In this document: positions 49,128 to 58,299 of the stretch, piece after piece | Position numbering within the stretch: the stretch's first letter is position 1 | Layout of the letters: each line of letters starts with the position of its first letter | Source: SHLQ01 sp964451305 | Lineage (GTDB): Bacteria > Actinomycetota > Acidimicrobiia > Acidimicrobiales > SHLQ01 | Reading direction: 5' to 3' | Assembly: GCA_964451305.1 (NCBI GenBank) | Contig: CAYVHV010000014.1 | Coordinates: forward strand, 1-64,000 | DNA: 64,000 nucleotides | Made by a program: the position numbers and the translations under genes | The notes under the pieces: generated by a model | The model's input: the letters and a program-made list of their open reading frames with translations, nothing else | What the model was told of the DNA's origin: nothing | The model's database searches: none

Positions 49128-50240
49128 TTAGCCGTTCGATATGTCGATCTCGGCCAATGGGTCACAGGTGTCGAGCATCTCGCTCAACGCAATAACTTCG
49201 GACTCGGTAAAGGCGAGTGACCAGCGGTGCTTGATCGATACCCAGTCGACGCCATATCGGCACCATGCGCTTTCGAGCGGTGGGCGCCAGAGGTCGGGGC
49301 CTTGGCTGCCCTTCAACCCATGTAGCTCAGTGCCTACCGCAGCGAGGGTTGCTGGGAATTCGGTGTCGGTTGCAAAGGCCCGCATCTCAGTAGGACTCCA
49401 CGCCGAACCTCCGGCTTGATGGGCAGCGAGGAGCGGCACGACGTGGGAAATGGTGAGATCGTCTGCACTGGTGTACTCGGTGCCGTCGTACGGATCTAGC
49501 CATCGACCGGAGATCACGCGACACCCGGATTCATCGAGCACAGGGTCGTCGAGCGACTCGTCGATCAGCACCTCGTCTCGGTCTGATTGGCAGTCGCCAT
49601 CTGAGTCGGGCCAAGCGCCGCCCGTGTAGCTGTCTCGGGCGAAATCAGCTACGCCGACGAACGACGCCACGACGTCGGCTTCGGCGAGCTGCACAAAGAC
49701 ATCTGCAAGTTCTCGGTCTTCGACCGCGCCGAGGACTTCTACAGCGATGGTCGTGGTCGTGGGGGTGGTCGTGGTCGGCGCCGTCGTCGATGATTCTGTT
49801 GTTGGTGCGGTGGTCGTTGGCACGGTTGTCGTCTGTTCGACGTCGGTCGTGGTGGTGGCCTCGATTGCGACGTCGACGGTGTCATCGTCGTTACCGATGA
49901 ACGTGACGGCAAGGACGACCGCACCGATCAATGCCGCGGGAGCGAGGACACGTCGTTTGAGCGTTCGCGTGGTCGCTGTTCGTTTCGCTCGTGCCTCGAG
50001 AGATGCGACCTGTTGCCACAGTTGTTCATCGCGCGACGGGTTGAGTGAGGCGATGACGACGGGTTCATAGGGTGCGGTGTCGGGAGCGCTCGGTTCAGGC
50101 GATGATGGTTCTTCGGTGGTCAGGTTGAACGTAAACGGGCCATCCTCTGCAGGGTCGACCACATGCTCGGGAGGAGGCGACGGGGTCGGTTCTGCAGGCG
50201 GTGGTTCGCCGAAGAGAATTTCGTATTCTTCGGGGGTCAT
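49128..50240 (-). CDS. membrane-anchored HNH-type nuclease (DUF1524/GmrSD-like)
   Basis: Protein of 370 residues. A Pro/Glu-rich cytoplasmic head, a basic stretch (RTLKRRV) and one membrane helix (about 97-115, LAPAALIGAVVLAVTFIG) are followed by a Thr-rich linker and then an extracytoplasmic nuclease-like domain. That domain has WPDSDGDCQSDRDEVLI, GRWLDPYDGTEYTSADDLTISHVVPL and a late LHGLKGSQGPDLWRPP (shown in parts). In the family the active His is usually in DHVVP; here it is SHVVP, so the Asp is replaced while the His is kept. Cysteines in the domain fit an oxidising location. SD GGAGCG precedes the ATG. Confidence 0.75.
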   Translation of the reverse strand: MTPEEYEILFGEPPPAEPTPSPPPEHVVDPAEDGPFTFNLTTEEPSSPEPSAPDTAPYEPVVIASLNPSRDEQLWQQVASLEARAKRTATTRTLKRRVLAPAALIGAVVLAVTFIGNDDDTVDVAIEATTTTDVEQTTTVPTTTAPTTESSTTAPTTTTPTTTTIAVEVLGAVEDRELADVFVQLAEADVVASFVGVADFARDSYTGGAWPDSDGDCQSDRDEVLIDESLDDPVLDESGCRVISGRWLDPYDGTEYTSADDLTISHVVPLLAAHQAGGSAWSPTEMRAFATDTEFPATLAAVGTELHGLKGSQGPDLWRPPLESAWCRYGVDWVSIKHRWSLAFTESEVIALSEMLDTCDPLAEIDISNG

Positions 50241-50356
50241 GACGCTCCAGCTCTACTGCTCGACGCTGATATCACCCGACTTTGGTATCACATGACATAC
50301 CGGCGTTATTGGACCATCGTCGGAACATCGAAAGCTCCACGATGTGATCGGCTCGC

Positions 50357-51400
50357 CTAGAAGCTGCTGATGATTCGAGATGCGATCTTCCCGGCGCGAG
50401 CGAGGGCCCCATCGATGTGGCCTGGGTTCACCGGTGAGGTCTCCGTCGACGCCCAGTGCAGCCGTCCTTCGAGCACGGGCGTATCCCACGCCGGGTGTCC
50501 GTACGTCCCGTAGTCGCGGAGCAGCTCGACCAATGGGGGAGATGTGTGTTTCTCAGCCCTCCAGTCTGCGATATGAACCGATGTCGTCGCAGCGGCCTCC
50601 GGACCAAACATCTCGACGAGCTGGGCGGTGACGTCGCTTTCGGTTGGCGTGGGCGAGTCTGGGCGTGTCATCGGAGCGAATCCGAAGAGCGCTGCTGGTT
50701 GGCCCCCGGATCCGCTCATATCGTGCAACTCTCGTAGAGGTCCGACATGGCTGATCGCAGCGCCAGCGAAGCCCTGGTCGCGCCAGAACGCCGTTGGGTA
50801 TGACACGACAACCTTGACGACACTGCCCATCCAGACCGGTGTCTGTCGAGCGAGCTCACTCAATGCATCGGGTAGCGGCGGGTCGATGCTGATCGAGTGC
50901 GCGGCGAGAGCCGGTGGCACGGCAATGACGACATGGTGCGCGTCGAGCGAGCTGCTGGCCGTCGACACTCTCAACGCCTCAGGGGTCGCGACGATCGCGT
51001 CGACGACCGAGCGCACCTGAAGCACTCCATCTGGTAATCGTGCAGCGAGACGAGTCGCCAACTGTTGGGCTCCGTTACTGAATCGGCCAGCGGGCACGTC
51101 GATGGGGTTGCCGTCGATTCGGCGACTGCCCGCAGGGTCGTGATAGATCGCGTCCCCGGCGAGGTGTTGTTGATGGGTCTCGATCCCGAGCTCGGAAATG
51201 AGCGAGGTGATGTGCTTCTCGTTCGCCCAGAACCACGTAGCACCAAGATCGAGAGCCCCCGAGTTCTGGTCGACGGATCGGAGCCGGCCCCCAACTCGGT
51301 CTCGGGCTTCGAGCACGGCGACGGAACGGCCCGCTGCGTTGAGTAGTCCCGCGGTTCGTAGGCCAGATACCCCGGCCCCAATGACGATGGCATCGAGCAT
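50357..51400 (-). CDS. FAD-dependent amine oxidase
   Basis: Flavin monoamine-oxidase-type enzyme of 347 residues. AIVIGAGVSGLRTAGLLNAAGRSVAVLEARDRVGGR, seen in parts as VIGAGVSGL and LEARDRVGGR, is the FAD dinucleotide and GR motif. The C-terminal HWASTETSPVNPGHIDGALARAG (parts: WASTETS, GHIDGALARAG) is the second FAD segment. TATCCT lies five bases before the ATG (51406-51411, minus strand). Substrate amine unknown. Confidence 0.85.
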   Translation of the reverse strand: MLDAIVIGAGVSGLRTAGLLNAAGRSVAVLEARDRVGGRLRSVDQNSGALDLGATWFWANEKHITSLISELGIETHQQHLAGDAIYHDPAGSRRIDGNPIDVPAGRFSNGAQQLATRLAARLPDGVLQVRSVVDAIVATPEALRVSTASSSLDAHHVVIAVPPALAAHSISIDPPLPDALSELARQTPVWMGSVVKVVVSYPTAFWRDQGFAGAAISHVGPLRELHDMSGSGGQPAALFGFAPMTRPDSPTPTESDVTAQLVEMFGPEAAATTSVHIADWRAEKHTSPPLVELLRDYGTYGHPAWDTPVLEGRLHWASTETSPVNPGHIDGALARAGKIASRIISSF

Positions 51401-51433
51401 GCTTCAGGATAGGTCGGCACTAAGGTTCCTACG
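51401..51433. promoter_or_regulatory. 33-base divergent gap with two leaderless -10 boxes
   Basis: TATCCT on the minus strand (51406-51411) lies five bases before the amine oxidase ATG. TAAGGT on the plus strand (51421-51426) lies seven bases before the lipoprotein ATG. The boxes are nine bases apart, so the promoters cannot be occupied together. Confidence 0.5.
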
Positions 51434-52357
51434 ATGGAACGACCGATGGGCTGGCACCGATGTGCGCTGCTCACCGTGAGTACCGGCGTTCTTCTCGCAG
51501 CGTGTTCTTCGAGCGGCGCAGTTAGTGATTTCCGTTCGTCGCAGGACAGGCCAGATGTTGCCTTCATTCGTGATGGGACCCAGCTCGTCATCGATGGTGG
51601 GTCAGCTGCTGACCGGCTGGTGTGGGATCTTGCAAACGAATCGCTCATCGGTAGCCCTACGGTGATCGAATCGATCGAGCCGATCACCGCTGGCGAGGTT
51701 TTCGTTGGTGTGTGTTGCGAGCCGACGGCAGGGCGCCAACTCATCGTGGATCTCGACGATGGGTCGTTCGAGATCTTTCCGCTGACGGTGCGGTTCCCAT
51801 CGGTGGGGGAAGGCGAGCGCAGGTCGGTGGTCTCGGGTGGTGCAACGATCGCAGCAGATGACCTCGGCGCGTTCCTGGCATACGAAAATGGCGTTGGAGT
51901 TGTCGCTCGCGGTTCGCAAATCAGAGACGAGCAAGCGTCGAGGGTCTTTCGTCCGGTGGCGGTGGTCGAAGAGCGCGTGGTTTTCATCGACGGTAGCGAC
52001 GACCAGGCTGGAGAATTGGTAGCCACCGACCTCGAAGGTGTGGTGGTCGCTTCAGCCTCGTTAGAAGGGGTGCGCCTCGTCGACTACGACCCGCTCAATG
52101 ATGTCGTGGTGGCCATCGTCGGCGGCGAAGAACTCGCGAATGGCGAGATGGTTCTTCTGCGACCTGAGACGCTGGACGAAATGGGCCGCTGGGATTTGCC
52201 TGAGCCGGTCATATCGATCGACGCCAGAGAGGGATGGGCGCTGTTCACCATGGAGACCGGGTCGGTGACCACGACGCGGCTCCGCGATCTTGGACGTCCC
52301 GATGCGATCGAGGTGCTCGTCGACTCTGGAGCGACCGAAGCGACGTTTCTGCGGTAG
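51434..52357 (+). CDS. unknown lipoprotein
   Basis: Secreted lipoprotein of 307 residues. The signal is MGWHRCALLTVSTGVLL with lipobox LAAC, Cys 24. The rest is rich in short strands with repeated D/G turns (LVIDGG, ELVATDLEG, LLRPETLDEMG), as in beta-propeller or Kelch-like proteins, but I cannot fix a family. ATG 51434 has TAAGGT seven bases upstream. It converges with the PLP decarboxylase gene. Confidence 0.65.
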   Translation: MERPMGWHRCALLTVSTGVLLAACSSSGAVSDFRSSQDRPDVAFIRDGTQLVIDGGSAADRLVWDLANESLIGSPTVIESIEPITAGEVFVGVCCEPTAGRQLIVDLDDGSFEIFPLTVRFPSVGEGERRSVVSGGATIAADDLGAFLAYENGVGVVARGSQIRDEQASRVFRPVAVVEERVVFIDGSDDQAGELVATDLEGVVVASASLEGVRLVDYDPLNDVVVAIVGGEELANGEMVLLRPETLDEMGRWDLPEPVISIDAREGWALFTMETGSVTTTRLRDLGRPDAIEVLVDSGATEATFLR

Positions 52358-52401
52358 CCGCTCGGCACTCTGCCACCGGCACGATCGTCTCGACGGCGTG
52401 G

Positions 52402-53796
52402 TTAACGAAGCGTGTCAGCCGTCTGAGTAACCGATTCGAGAAAGCGATCGATCTGCTCTGTGGTCGTTGGCGCGGACACGGCGAGGCGAATGACATTCTG
52501 GCCATCGACGATGGCGTGACCGACCATCGCCAGTTCGTTCTCGTATAACGCGTCGCAGATGGCGGGCGGTTCGACGCCATCGACGGTGAAGGTCACGTTG
52601 ATCGACTCCGGTTGTTTCATGAGTGTGAGCCCGGGGAGCTCTTCGATCCTCGCCGCCGCGTACGCCGCCATCGCAACCATGTTGTCGATACGAGCTTCGT
52701 AACCGTCGTTGCCGAGGTACTTCCAGGCCGCCCATACCTTGAGCGCATCGTTTCGGCGCCCACACTGCATCGATGTGATGCCCGGGTCGAGCAACGGTTT
52801 GCCATCTTGGAAGAGGTAATCGGCGCGCTCAGCAAGGTGCTTTGCCAAGAGACCGCGGTCTTTGAACAAGCAGACCGATGACGTCAGCGGAACTCCCATC
52901 AATTTGTGGGAATCCCACGTGAAACTGTCCACCTCTTCTAGGCCGGCGAGGAGATGTCGATGCTTTGCGCTCAACAACAGGGAGCCGCCCATCGCGCCGT
53001 CGACGTGGACCCACATGCCGTGCTCTCGGGCGATGGCGGTGAGTTCAGGAATCGAGTCGAACGCGCCGAGCACGGTGGTGCCTGCGGTGAGGTTGACGAA
53101 GAACGGCTTGTATCCGTTCGCGAGATCTTTCTCGATCTGAGTTGCGAAGTCCACCGGATCGATCCGGCCGGCCGAGTTGGTCGCAACCGTCTTGAGGTTG
53201 TTGCGTCCAAGGCCGCTCAAAAATGCGTTCTTTCGCACTGAGTAGTGGCCGAGGTCAGAGGTGTAGGCAATGGGACGTTCAGAGTGTGGTCGACCGTCTT
53301 CGGTCTCGGGGAAGTGCTCTTCACGGGCGACGATCATGGCAAGCATGTTCGACAGCGAACCGCCGGGGGTGAACGTGCCCTCACCATTTTCGAAACCGGT
53401 GAATTCGAGCATCTGGTCCATGACTGTGCGCTCGATCAACACCTGTGCTCCGGCGACCTTGTAGGTGTACATCGAATTGTTGAGGAACGCCGCAAACATC
53501 TCTGCGATCGCGGCGGCTTCGATCCGTCCGCCGAACAGCTGGTTGAAGAACTGCTCGGTCGAAGTGACCGGCGTTGCCTTGCCCACATCGACGAGTGCAT
53601 CGACGAGGTCGCCGATAGGAAGGCCAGCGTCAGCGAATTCGAGCGGGAGCTCCGCCGTTAGCACCTCTGGGTCCGGGGACTTGCGGACTGGTCGAACACG
53701 TTCGTGTTCGATGAGTTCTTGGAGCCCATCGAAGAAGGCGGTCCAGCTCTGTTCAACTTCGTCTTGCGGGTTTGGAGTGTGCTCTTGGCTGCTCAC
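52402..53796 (-). CDS. PLP-dependent group II decarboxylase
   Basis: Amino-acid decarboxylase of 464 residues in the glutamate/DABA/aromatic group. GTFTPGGSLSNMLAM is the phosphate-binding region, HVDGAMGGSLLLS the pyridine Asp region, and SFTWDSHKLMGVPL has the Schiff-base Lys. LDPGITSMQCGRRNDALKVWAAW (parts: QCGRRNDALKVW) is typical of the L-2,4-diaminobutyrate and glutamate branch. GTG 53796 gives the usual length and an 80-base gap from the GH16 gene. A longer frame from 53967 would overlap it. Substrate not decided. Confidence 0.85.
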   Translation of the reverse strand: MSSQEHTPNPQDEVEQSWTAFFDGLQELIEHERVRPVRKSPDPEVLTAELPLEFADAGLPIGDLVDALVDVGKATPVTSTEQFFNQLFGGRIEAAAIAEMFAAFLNNSMYTYKVAGAQVLIERTVMDQMLEFTGFENGEGTFTPGGSLSNMLAMIVAREEHFPETEDGRPHSERPIAYTSDLGHYSVRKNAFLSGLGRNNLKTVATNSAGRIDPVDFATQIEKDLANGYKPFFVNLTAGTTVLGAFDSIPELTAIAREHGMWVHVDGAMGGSLLLSAKHRHLLAGLEEVDSFTWDSHKLMGVPLTSSVCLFKDRGLLAKHLAERADYLFQDGKPLLDPGITSMQCGRRNDALKVWAAWKYLGNDGYEARIDNMVAMAAYAAARIEELPGLTLMKQPESINVTFTVDGVEPPAICDALYENELAMVGHAIVDGQNVIRLAVSAPTTTEQIDRFLESVTQTADTLR

Positions 53797-53876
53797 CGAG
53801 TTCCAATCGTTGTATCGGACTGGTTTGAGGTTATCTCCGGGATACCCCACCCAATGGATCACCCGATCGCCGAAGG

Positions 53877-55217
53877 CTAACGATTGTTGATTCGTACGTT
53901 CTGGAGTGTGAAGGTCGCATCGATCGGTTGGGGATAGGAAGCGGGCACGATCGCTTCGCCCAACCATGCTCCCTCGCGTCCAATCTCGGCGGTTCCGGCG
54001 AAGGTTCCGCCGACGGCGGTATTGACGATCAACATCATCTCGCCAGCTCGATGCGGCCCTGAGTCGAACGTGTCGACTCGGCCGGTCACGACGTGGGCGA
54101 TTTCACCGTCGATGCGCCAAATCAACACGCCCGGCCGACGTTCGAGCTGAATCTCATGGCTGAATCCAGCGACGGCGGTCGTGGCGGTCGTAGATGTATG
54201 GTTCGTTTCCCACCAGTGGGCAGTGGTGTGAATGGTCGGCGGCAGGCTGCCGTCAGTTTCGAGGATGTCGATCTCGTGATAGTCGGGGGTGTCGAATCCG
54301 CTGCAACGTCCCGGTGCTTCGCACGCCTCCGCGTCGAGCAACCACATCGCAGGCCAGAGGCCAACGCCTACTGGCAACCTCACGTCTGCGGTGATCGTCG
54401 ACCAGCCGAAGCTCTCGCTCGAGATCACCATGCCAGACTCGTTTGGGAGTGCATCGATGCTCGGTGTGCTCGTCTTCGATCGGGTTGAGATGGTGATACC
54501 ACCGTCGGAAACGCTGACGTTTTGTGCGGTGTAGCTCTGAGCCTCGCGGTTGCTCCACGCAACCACGTTTCTTGGGGCGCCCGTGATGTCGCTCGCGAGC
54601 TGTTGCGGTGGCGCTGACTCTGCGATCAGCCACGAGTCCGCATCGATGGAGACGGGTTCGCTGGAGTAGTCGAGATCGTCACCGGAAAGCGCGGCAACGG
54701 TCTCCTGGCGAACGGCGCGAGCATCGTCACTGATCTGCTGCTCGCGATGAGACCATCGTTGGAGTACCGCATGCTGGTCGTCGTGCAAGGTAATGACTGT
54801 GCCGACGTGGCCGAGCGCGTCTGTACCATTCGACCGTGTGAACGCCATACCGATCGCCTCGAGGCCGATCGAGACCCGGTCGGCCAAGACGGGCTTCCCG
54901 GTGAGATCGAGTTGGTCCATGTCGACAGGGAGTGCGGCGACAGCGGCGAGCGCCGCCTGGTCGGCAAGCCACGTCAGATCCGTCGTAGCCGGACCGTAGG
55001 TAAATCGAGGGGGCTCGGGCGTTGGTTCTGTGGTCGTGGTTGTGCGTGGCGGCAGGGCTGTCGTGGTTGACGACTCGACGAATGCGAGCGAGTCCTGCGC
55101 GCCGTCGTTGCTCGCGGCCGAGCCAGTCGAGTCAGCCGCAGTGCCCGTCGAACTACACGACGCAGCGAGAAGCGTTATGGCGATGGTGAGGGTCATGAGA
55201 CGAAGCGAGTTCATCAC
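53877..55217 (-). CDS. secreted GH16-family glycanase lipoprotein
   Basis: Extracellular beta-glucanase-like hydrolase of 446 residues. It has a lipoprotein signal with LAASCSST, then a Thr/Pro linker, an unassigned domain (about 75-185) and a C-terminal GH16 domain. The GH16 active site is EIDILET, with the nucleophile and acid Glu. GLWPAMWLLD is another family landmark. An SS-rich linker and lack of a cell-wall domain suggest membrane attachment. It borders the exopolysaccharide genes, so it may trim their product or digest external laminarin. The M-M start has no clear promoter hexamer. Confidence 0.85.
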   Translation of the reverse strand: MMNSLRLMTLTIAITLLAASCSSTGTAADSTGSAASNDGAQDSLAFVESSTTTALPPRTTTTTEPTPEPPRFTYGPATTDLTWLADQAALAAVAALPVDMDQLDLTGKPVLADRVSIGLEAIGMAFTRSNGTDALGHVGTVITLHDDQHAVLQRWSHREQQISDDARAVRQETVAALSGDDLDYSSEPVSIDADSWLIAESAPPQQLASDITGAPRNVVAWSNREAQSYTAQNVSVSDGGITISTRSKTSTPSIDALPNESGMVISSESFGWSTITADVRLPVGVGLWPAMWLLDAEACEAPGRCSGFDTPDYHEIDILETDGSLPPTIHTTAHWWETNHTSTTATTAVAGFSHEIQLERRPGVLIWRIDGEIAHVVTGRVDTFDSGPHRAGEMMLIVNTAVGGTFAGTAEIGREGAWLGEAIVPASYPQPIDATFTLQNVRINNR

Positions 55218-55280
55218 TAGTCATGTCGGCGTCGGAGCGGGGGAACTGAACGAACCACTGCTCCGATAGTGGCCGACCAC

Positions 55281-55309
55281 TTGACGGACCTTGGCTACTC
55301 CCTCATCCT
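55281..55309 (+). promoter_or_regulatory. promoter of the first glycosyltransferase
   Basis: TTGACG (55281-55286), a 17-base spacer and CATCCT (55304-55309) lie 22 bases before ATG 55331, which has GGGAGAG for ribosome binding. Confidence 0.5.
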
Positions 55310-55330
55310 TGGTCGCGGGAGAGATTCACA

Positions 55331-56017
55331 ATGATTCAGCGGGAAGTGTCGGTCATCATTCCGGTTTTCAACCGGGAGGCCATCGTGGCCGAAGCTATCG
55401 AGAGCGTCTTGAGTCAAGACGATGTCGATGTGCAGGTCGTCGTCGTCGACGATGGGTCGACCGATCGATCATTCGATGTCGTAAAGGAGATGGCAGCAGG
55501 TGACGATCGGATCGTCGTCGATGCACTTGCGGTGAACTCGGGTGTCTCCGCCGCTCGAAATCGGGCGTTCGAACTCGCCACGTTTCCGGTGATTACCTTT
55601 CTCGACAGCGACGACCTGATGGCTCCGGGGCGATTACGAACGCAACTCGCCGCACTCGACGACGAGCCTGATGGGATCGTCGTGGGCTGTCAGAAGATCG
55701 TTGCTCAAGGGGACGCTGAAATTCCAGAGTCATTGCGTGTCCATTCGCAAACGGAGCACGTTCCATATACGACGACCATGTGCGCCACTCGCGAGACGTT
55801 CGACCGACTGGGACGCTTCGATGAGAGCTACCGCATCGGTGAAGATCTCGAATACCTACTTCGCTCGAATGTCCTGGGGATTCCGATGGTGAAGCTGGAA
55901 GAAGACCTCGTCATTCGCCGGGTCTTTGGCGACAACTTGATCGCCGATCACCAGGGCGTCAAGCGGGGGATGATCCGAGCGGTGCGCAAGCACCAGATCA
56001 GACCAGACCAGATCTAG
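55331..56017 (+). CDS. glycosyltransferase family 2
   Basis: Inverting GT-A glycosyltransferase of 228 residues, probably adding a sugar to an exported glycan. Motifs are VSVIIPVFNRE, the nucleotide-binding DDGSTD and the metal FLDSDDLM. ETFDRLGRFDESYRIGEDLEYLLR (parts: GRFDESYRIGEDLEY) is the usual acceptor region with the catalytic ED. It lacks membrane helices. Its 3' end overlaps the convergent GT4 gene by 20 bases. Confidence 0.9.
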   Translation: MIQREVSVIIPVFNREAIVAEAIESVLSQDDVDVQVVVVDDGSTDRSFDVVKEMAAGDDRIVVDALAVNSGVSAARNRAFELATFPVITFLDSDDLMAPGRLRTQLAALDDEPDGIVVGCQKIVAQGDAEIPESLRVHSQTEHVPYTTTMCATRETFDRLGRFDESYRIGEDLEYLLRSNVLGIPMVKLEEDLVIRRVFGDNLIADHQGVKRGMIRAVRKHQIRPDQI

Positions 56018-57149
56018 ACGCTATCCATCGCATTAGTGTCTTCGCTCGGTCTTCGATGGAAAAGGCCATGGCAGCTTCTCGTGCTTTCCTGCCTCGCTCT
56101 TCGCGCCGTTGGGGATCTGAGGCGAGGTCGGCGATCGCTTCGGCGATCTGATCTGAAGAATCGGGTTCGACGAAGGTCGCGAAGGATGGATCGGCGATTT
56201 CGCGCATGAACGGACGGTCCGAGACGATGATCGGCAATCCGACCGACATCGCTTCGAGCACCGCGTTGGCACATCCCTCGCTGGTCGATGGGAGGACGAA
56301 GGCGTCGGCCGAGCGAAGGTACTGCGGGACGTCATGGTGAGGGACCCCGCCGCAGAGCTCGAGGCGATCCCCCTGTGGTGGGTGAGGTCCGTTTCCAACG
56401 AAGACGCCTGTGACATCTGGAACCATTCCGACAGCGTCGGCGACGACCTGCACCCCTTTGACATGTTCATGACGCGCCACGGTGATCGTTCGAAGCGGCG
56501 CCCCACGCGACGCGTTGTCGGCGACATCGTGTCGTGGGGGAGCGGGCGAGAAGAGTTCATGGTCGACGCCATTTCTCGACACGACGACGCGGTCCGAGTC
56601 CACGCCGAAGTCTTCGGTGAGCATCGTTGCGAGCACCTCTGACACCGCGATGATCCCGGTGAACGAATGCAGGATCTTTCGAATTTCGGCGGTCGAGTGG
56701 GAGTACACCCATCCATCGAGGCCCGTATGGTTCTCGCTGATCTCTACAAACGACGGCCGGTCGAACCGGTCGCCGAGAACGGTTGCGGCGTGGCCGGCGG
56801 GCAACAGGAACTGACCGAAGAACCAATCGGGAAGGTCGTGCTTGTCGACAGCAGCTTCGGCCGCACGTATCCAACCCTGTTGACTGAACTTGCGGCGTTT
56901 CTGAGCGAACGGTGCTGCCACTCCGGGGGAGAAGTACCCAGGTCGACGAACCGCCAAACCTCGCTCGTTGCCGCTGCGTTCGACCGTGATTGGATACCTA
57001 GTGGGAGCAATGACGCTCACTCGAGAGCCTTGTGCTTGCACCTGTGACCAGAGCGTGTGCACGAACGCGCCGAGTTCTGGCGCACCTGAGCGTGGGAAGT
57101 CGGCGGTGAGAACCGATACGTGCGCGTTCGGCGAATCGATGTCGGTCAT
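55998..57149 (-). CDS. glycosyltransferase family 4
   Basis: Retaining GT-B transferase of 383 residues. The C-terminal donor site is RHEHVKGVQVVADAV, LCGGVPHHDVPQYL and the EX7E-like STSEGCANAVLEAMSVGLPIIVSD (parts: SEGCANAVLEAMS). Start ATG 57149 has GGAGG five bases upstream and overlaps the preceding gene's TGA by three bases, so the two minus-strand genes are coupled. The frame upstream of this ATG is composition-shifted and is not counted. Confidence 0.88.
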   Translation of the reverse strand: MTDIDSPNAHVSVLTADFPRSGAPELGAFVHTLWSQVQAQGSRVSVIAPTRYPITVERSGNERGLAVRRPGYFSPGVAAPFAQKRRKFSQQGWIRAAEAAVDKHDLPDWFFGQFLLPAGHAATVLGDRFDRPSFVEISENHTGLDGWVYSHSTAEIRKILHSFTGIIAVSEVLATMLTEDFGVDSDRVVVSRNGVDHELFSPAPPRHDVADNASRGAPLRTITVARHEHVKGVQVVADAVGMVPDVTGVFVGNGPHPPQGDRLELCGGVPHHDVPQYLRSADAFVLPSTSEGCANAVLEAMSVGLPIIVSDRPFMREIADPSFATFVEPDSSDQIAEAIADLASDPQRREERGRKAREAAMAFSIEDRAKTLMRWIASRSGLV

Positions 57150-58192
57150 TGGTCCTCCGGGAAGAGCGCCTCGAGGAAGACACCGCTCAGCCACCCTCCA
57201 CCGATCAACGGTGCAGCGACGAGCGCAGCCGCGAGCCGTTCGGCAATGGTCGCCGATTCGGTGGGGCCATACGCGTTGTCGATCGCGAGAAGGCCGCCCA
57301 ACGCACCGGTTGTGCCGATCGTGAGAAGCGTCGGAACCGATCCACGACGGGTCAGCCCGGCAGCGACAGCGAGGAACGGGACCGGCAGACCGAGGAGCGC
57401 CATCTGTCGCGGTGCCGGCCGCTCGCCCCGTGTGCGCCAATACTTGACTTTGCTGCGCCCAAAACCCTGGTAGCGGCCGAGGAGGGTGGAGGCGTTCGCC
57501 GGAGCCATCCAGCCAACGGTTAACCGGTCGTCGAACCACACCGCGTCCGCTCCGCCGAGTCGCTGGCAGAGGTCGTAGTCCTCGTTCATGAGGAGATCGG
57601 TTCCCCAACCGTTCACCGCTCGCAACGCGTCGATCCGTCCGACCCCGAGGTAGACGGTGTCCGCTCCGCCGCTCTCCCGGCGGTACTGATATTTCGCTCC
57701 GCCCATGACCACCGGATTGTTGTGCGCCCTCGCGATCCCCAATGCCATGGTTCGGGGTTTGGAGGGGAGCGCTACGGTGCCGCCGCCGACCCAGGACAAC
57801 TCCGGGCGCGTGGCGAGGAGCTCGGTCGCGTCTCGCAGATAGGTCGACGGGATCCTGCTCTTGACGTCGACTCGACAGAGCAGTGGGCCACTGGCGGTGT
57901 CGAGACCGACGTTCAGGTTGGACGAAATGGTTCGTGCCGGGTTGGTGATGACCGCGCCGGTGAGTCCGTATTCATCGAGGAGCGTTCGTGCGAGTCCGGC
58001 GCTTGCGTCGGTGGATGCACCGTCGACGATCAGCAGCTCTCGTCGTGAGATTGGATAGTCGAGGGCGGCGATGTGGGCAATGCACTCGCGGAGATACTGC
58101 TCGCCGTTGAACAGTGGGAGCACCATGCTGACGAACGGTTCATCGCCCACCGCAGATGCGGGAATCACCGCTTCCTCGCCTAGAAGTTTCAT
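57146..58192 (-). CDS. glycosyltransferase family 2, membrane-associated
   Basis: GT2 enzyme of 348 residues with the N-terminal VSMVLPLFNGEQYL, LIVDGASTD and the metal RVDVKSR (variant of DxD) and the acceptor segment GTDLLMNEDYDLCQRL. The C-terminal 75 residues hold two or three hydrophobic helices (PFLAVAAGL, GALGGLLAID region). This is the ExoA-like plan of enzymes that extend lipid-linked glycans. ATG 58192 is chosen; the longer frame crosses the divergent promoter region. ATGA overlap couples it to the GT4 gene. Confidence 0.88.
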   Translation of the reverse strand: MKLLGEEAVIPASAVGDEPFVSMVLPLFNGEQYLRECIAHIAALDYPISRRELLIVDGASTDASAGLARTLLDEYGLTGAVITNPARTISSNLNVGLDTASGPLLCRVDVKSRIPSTYLRDATELLATRPELSWVGGGTVALPSKPRTMALGIARAHNNPVVMGGAKYQYRRESGGADTVYLGVGRIDALRAVNGWGTDLLMNEDYDLCQRLGGADAVWFDDRLTVGWMAPANASTLLGRYQGFGRSKVKYWRTRGERPAPRQMALLGLPVPFLAVAAGLTRRGSVPTLLTIGTTGALGGLLAIDNAYGPTESATIAERLAAALVAAPLIGGGWLSGVFLEALFPEDQ

Positions 58193-58299
58193 TGTCCCGA
58201 CCAACGCAATTTGACGCTTCTTACGGGCTTTTGCCCATTCGCCGAGTATGGCACACTGCGAGTGAGCGGACCAGAGACAATTGGTGGGAAGAGAGCCTC
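58193..58299. promoter_or_regulatory. divergent promoter gap in the exopolysaccharide locus
   Basis: This 107-base gap separates two GT2 genes read outwards. It holds GGGCTTTTGCCC (minus-strand GGGCAAAAGCCC), a four-pair hairpin with an AAAA loop, and TATGGC on the plus strand as a possible -10 box. No firm -35 boxes are seen. Confidence 0.35.

Noticed and set aside
49740..49860. Simple repeat-like GTGGTCG tract that could look like a repeat array
   Set aside because: It is the coding of a Thr-rich linker (ACG/ACC codons on the minus strand) in the membrane-anchored nuclease gene, not an independent repeat.
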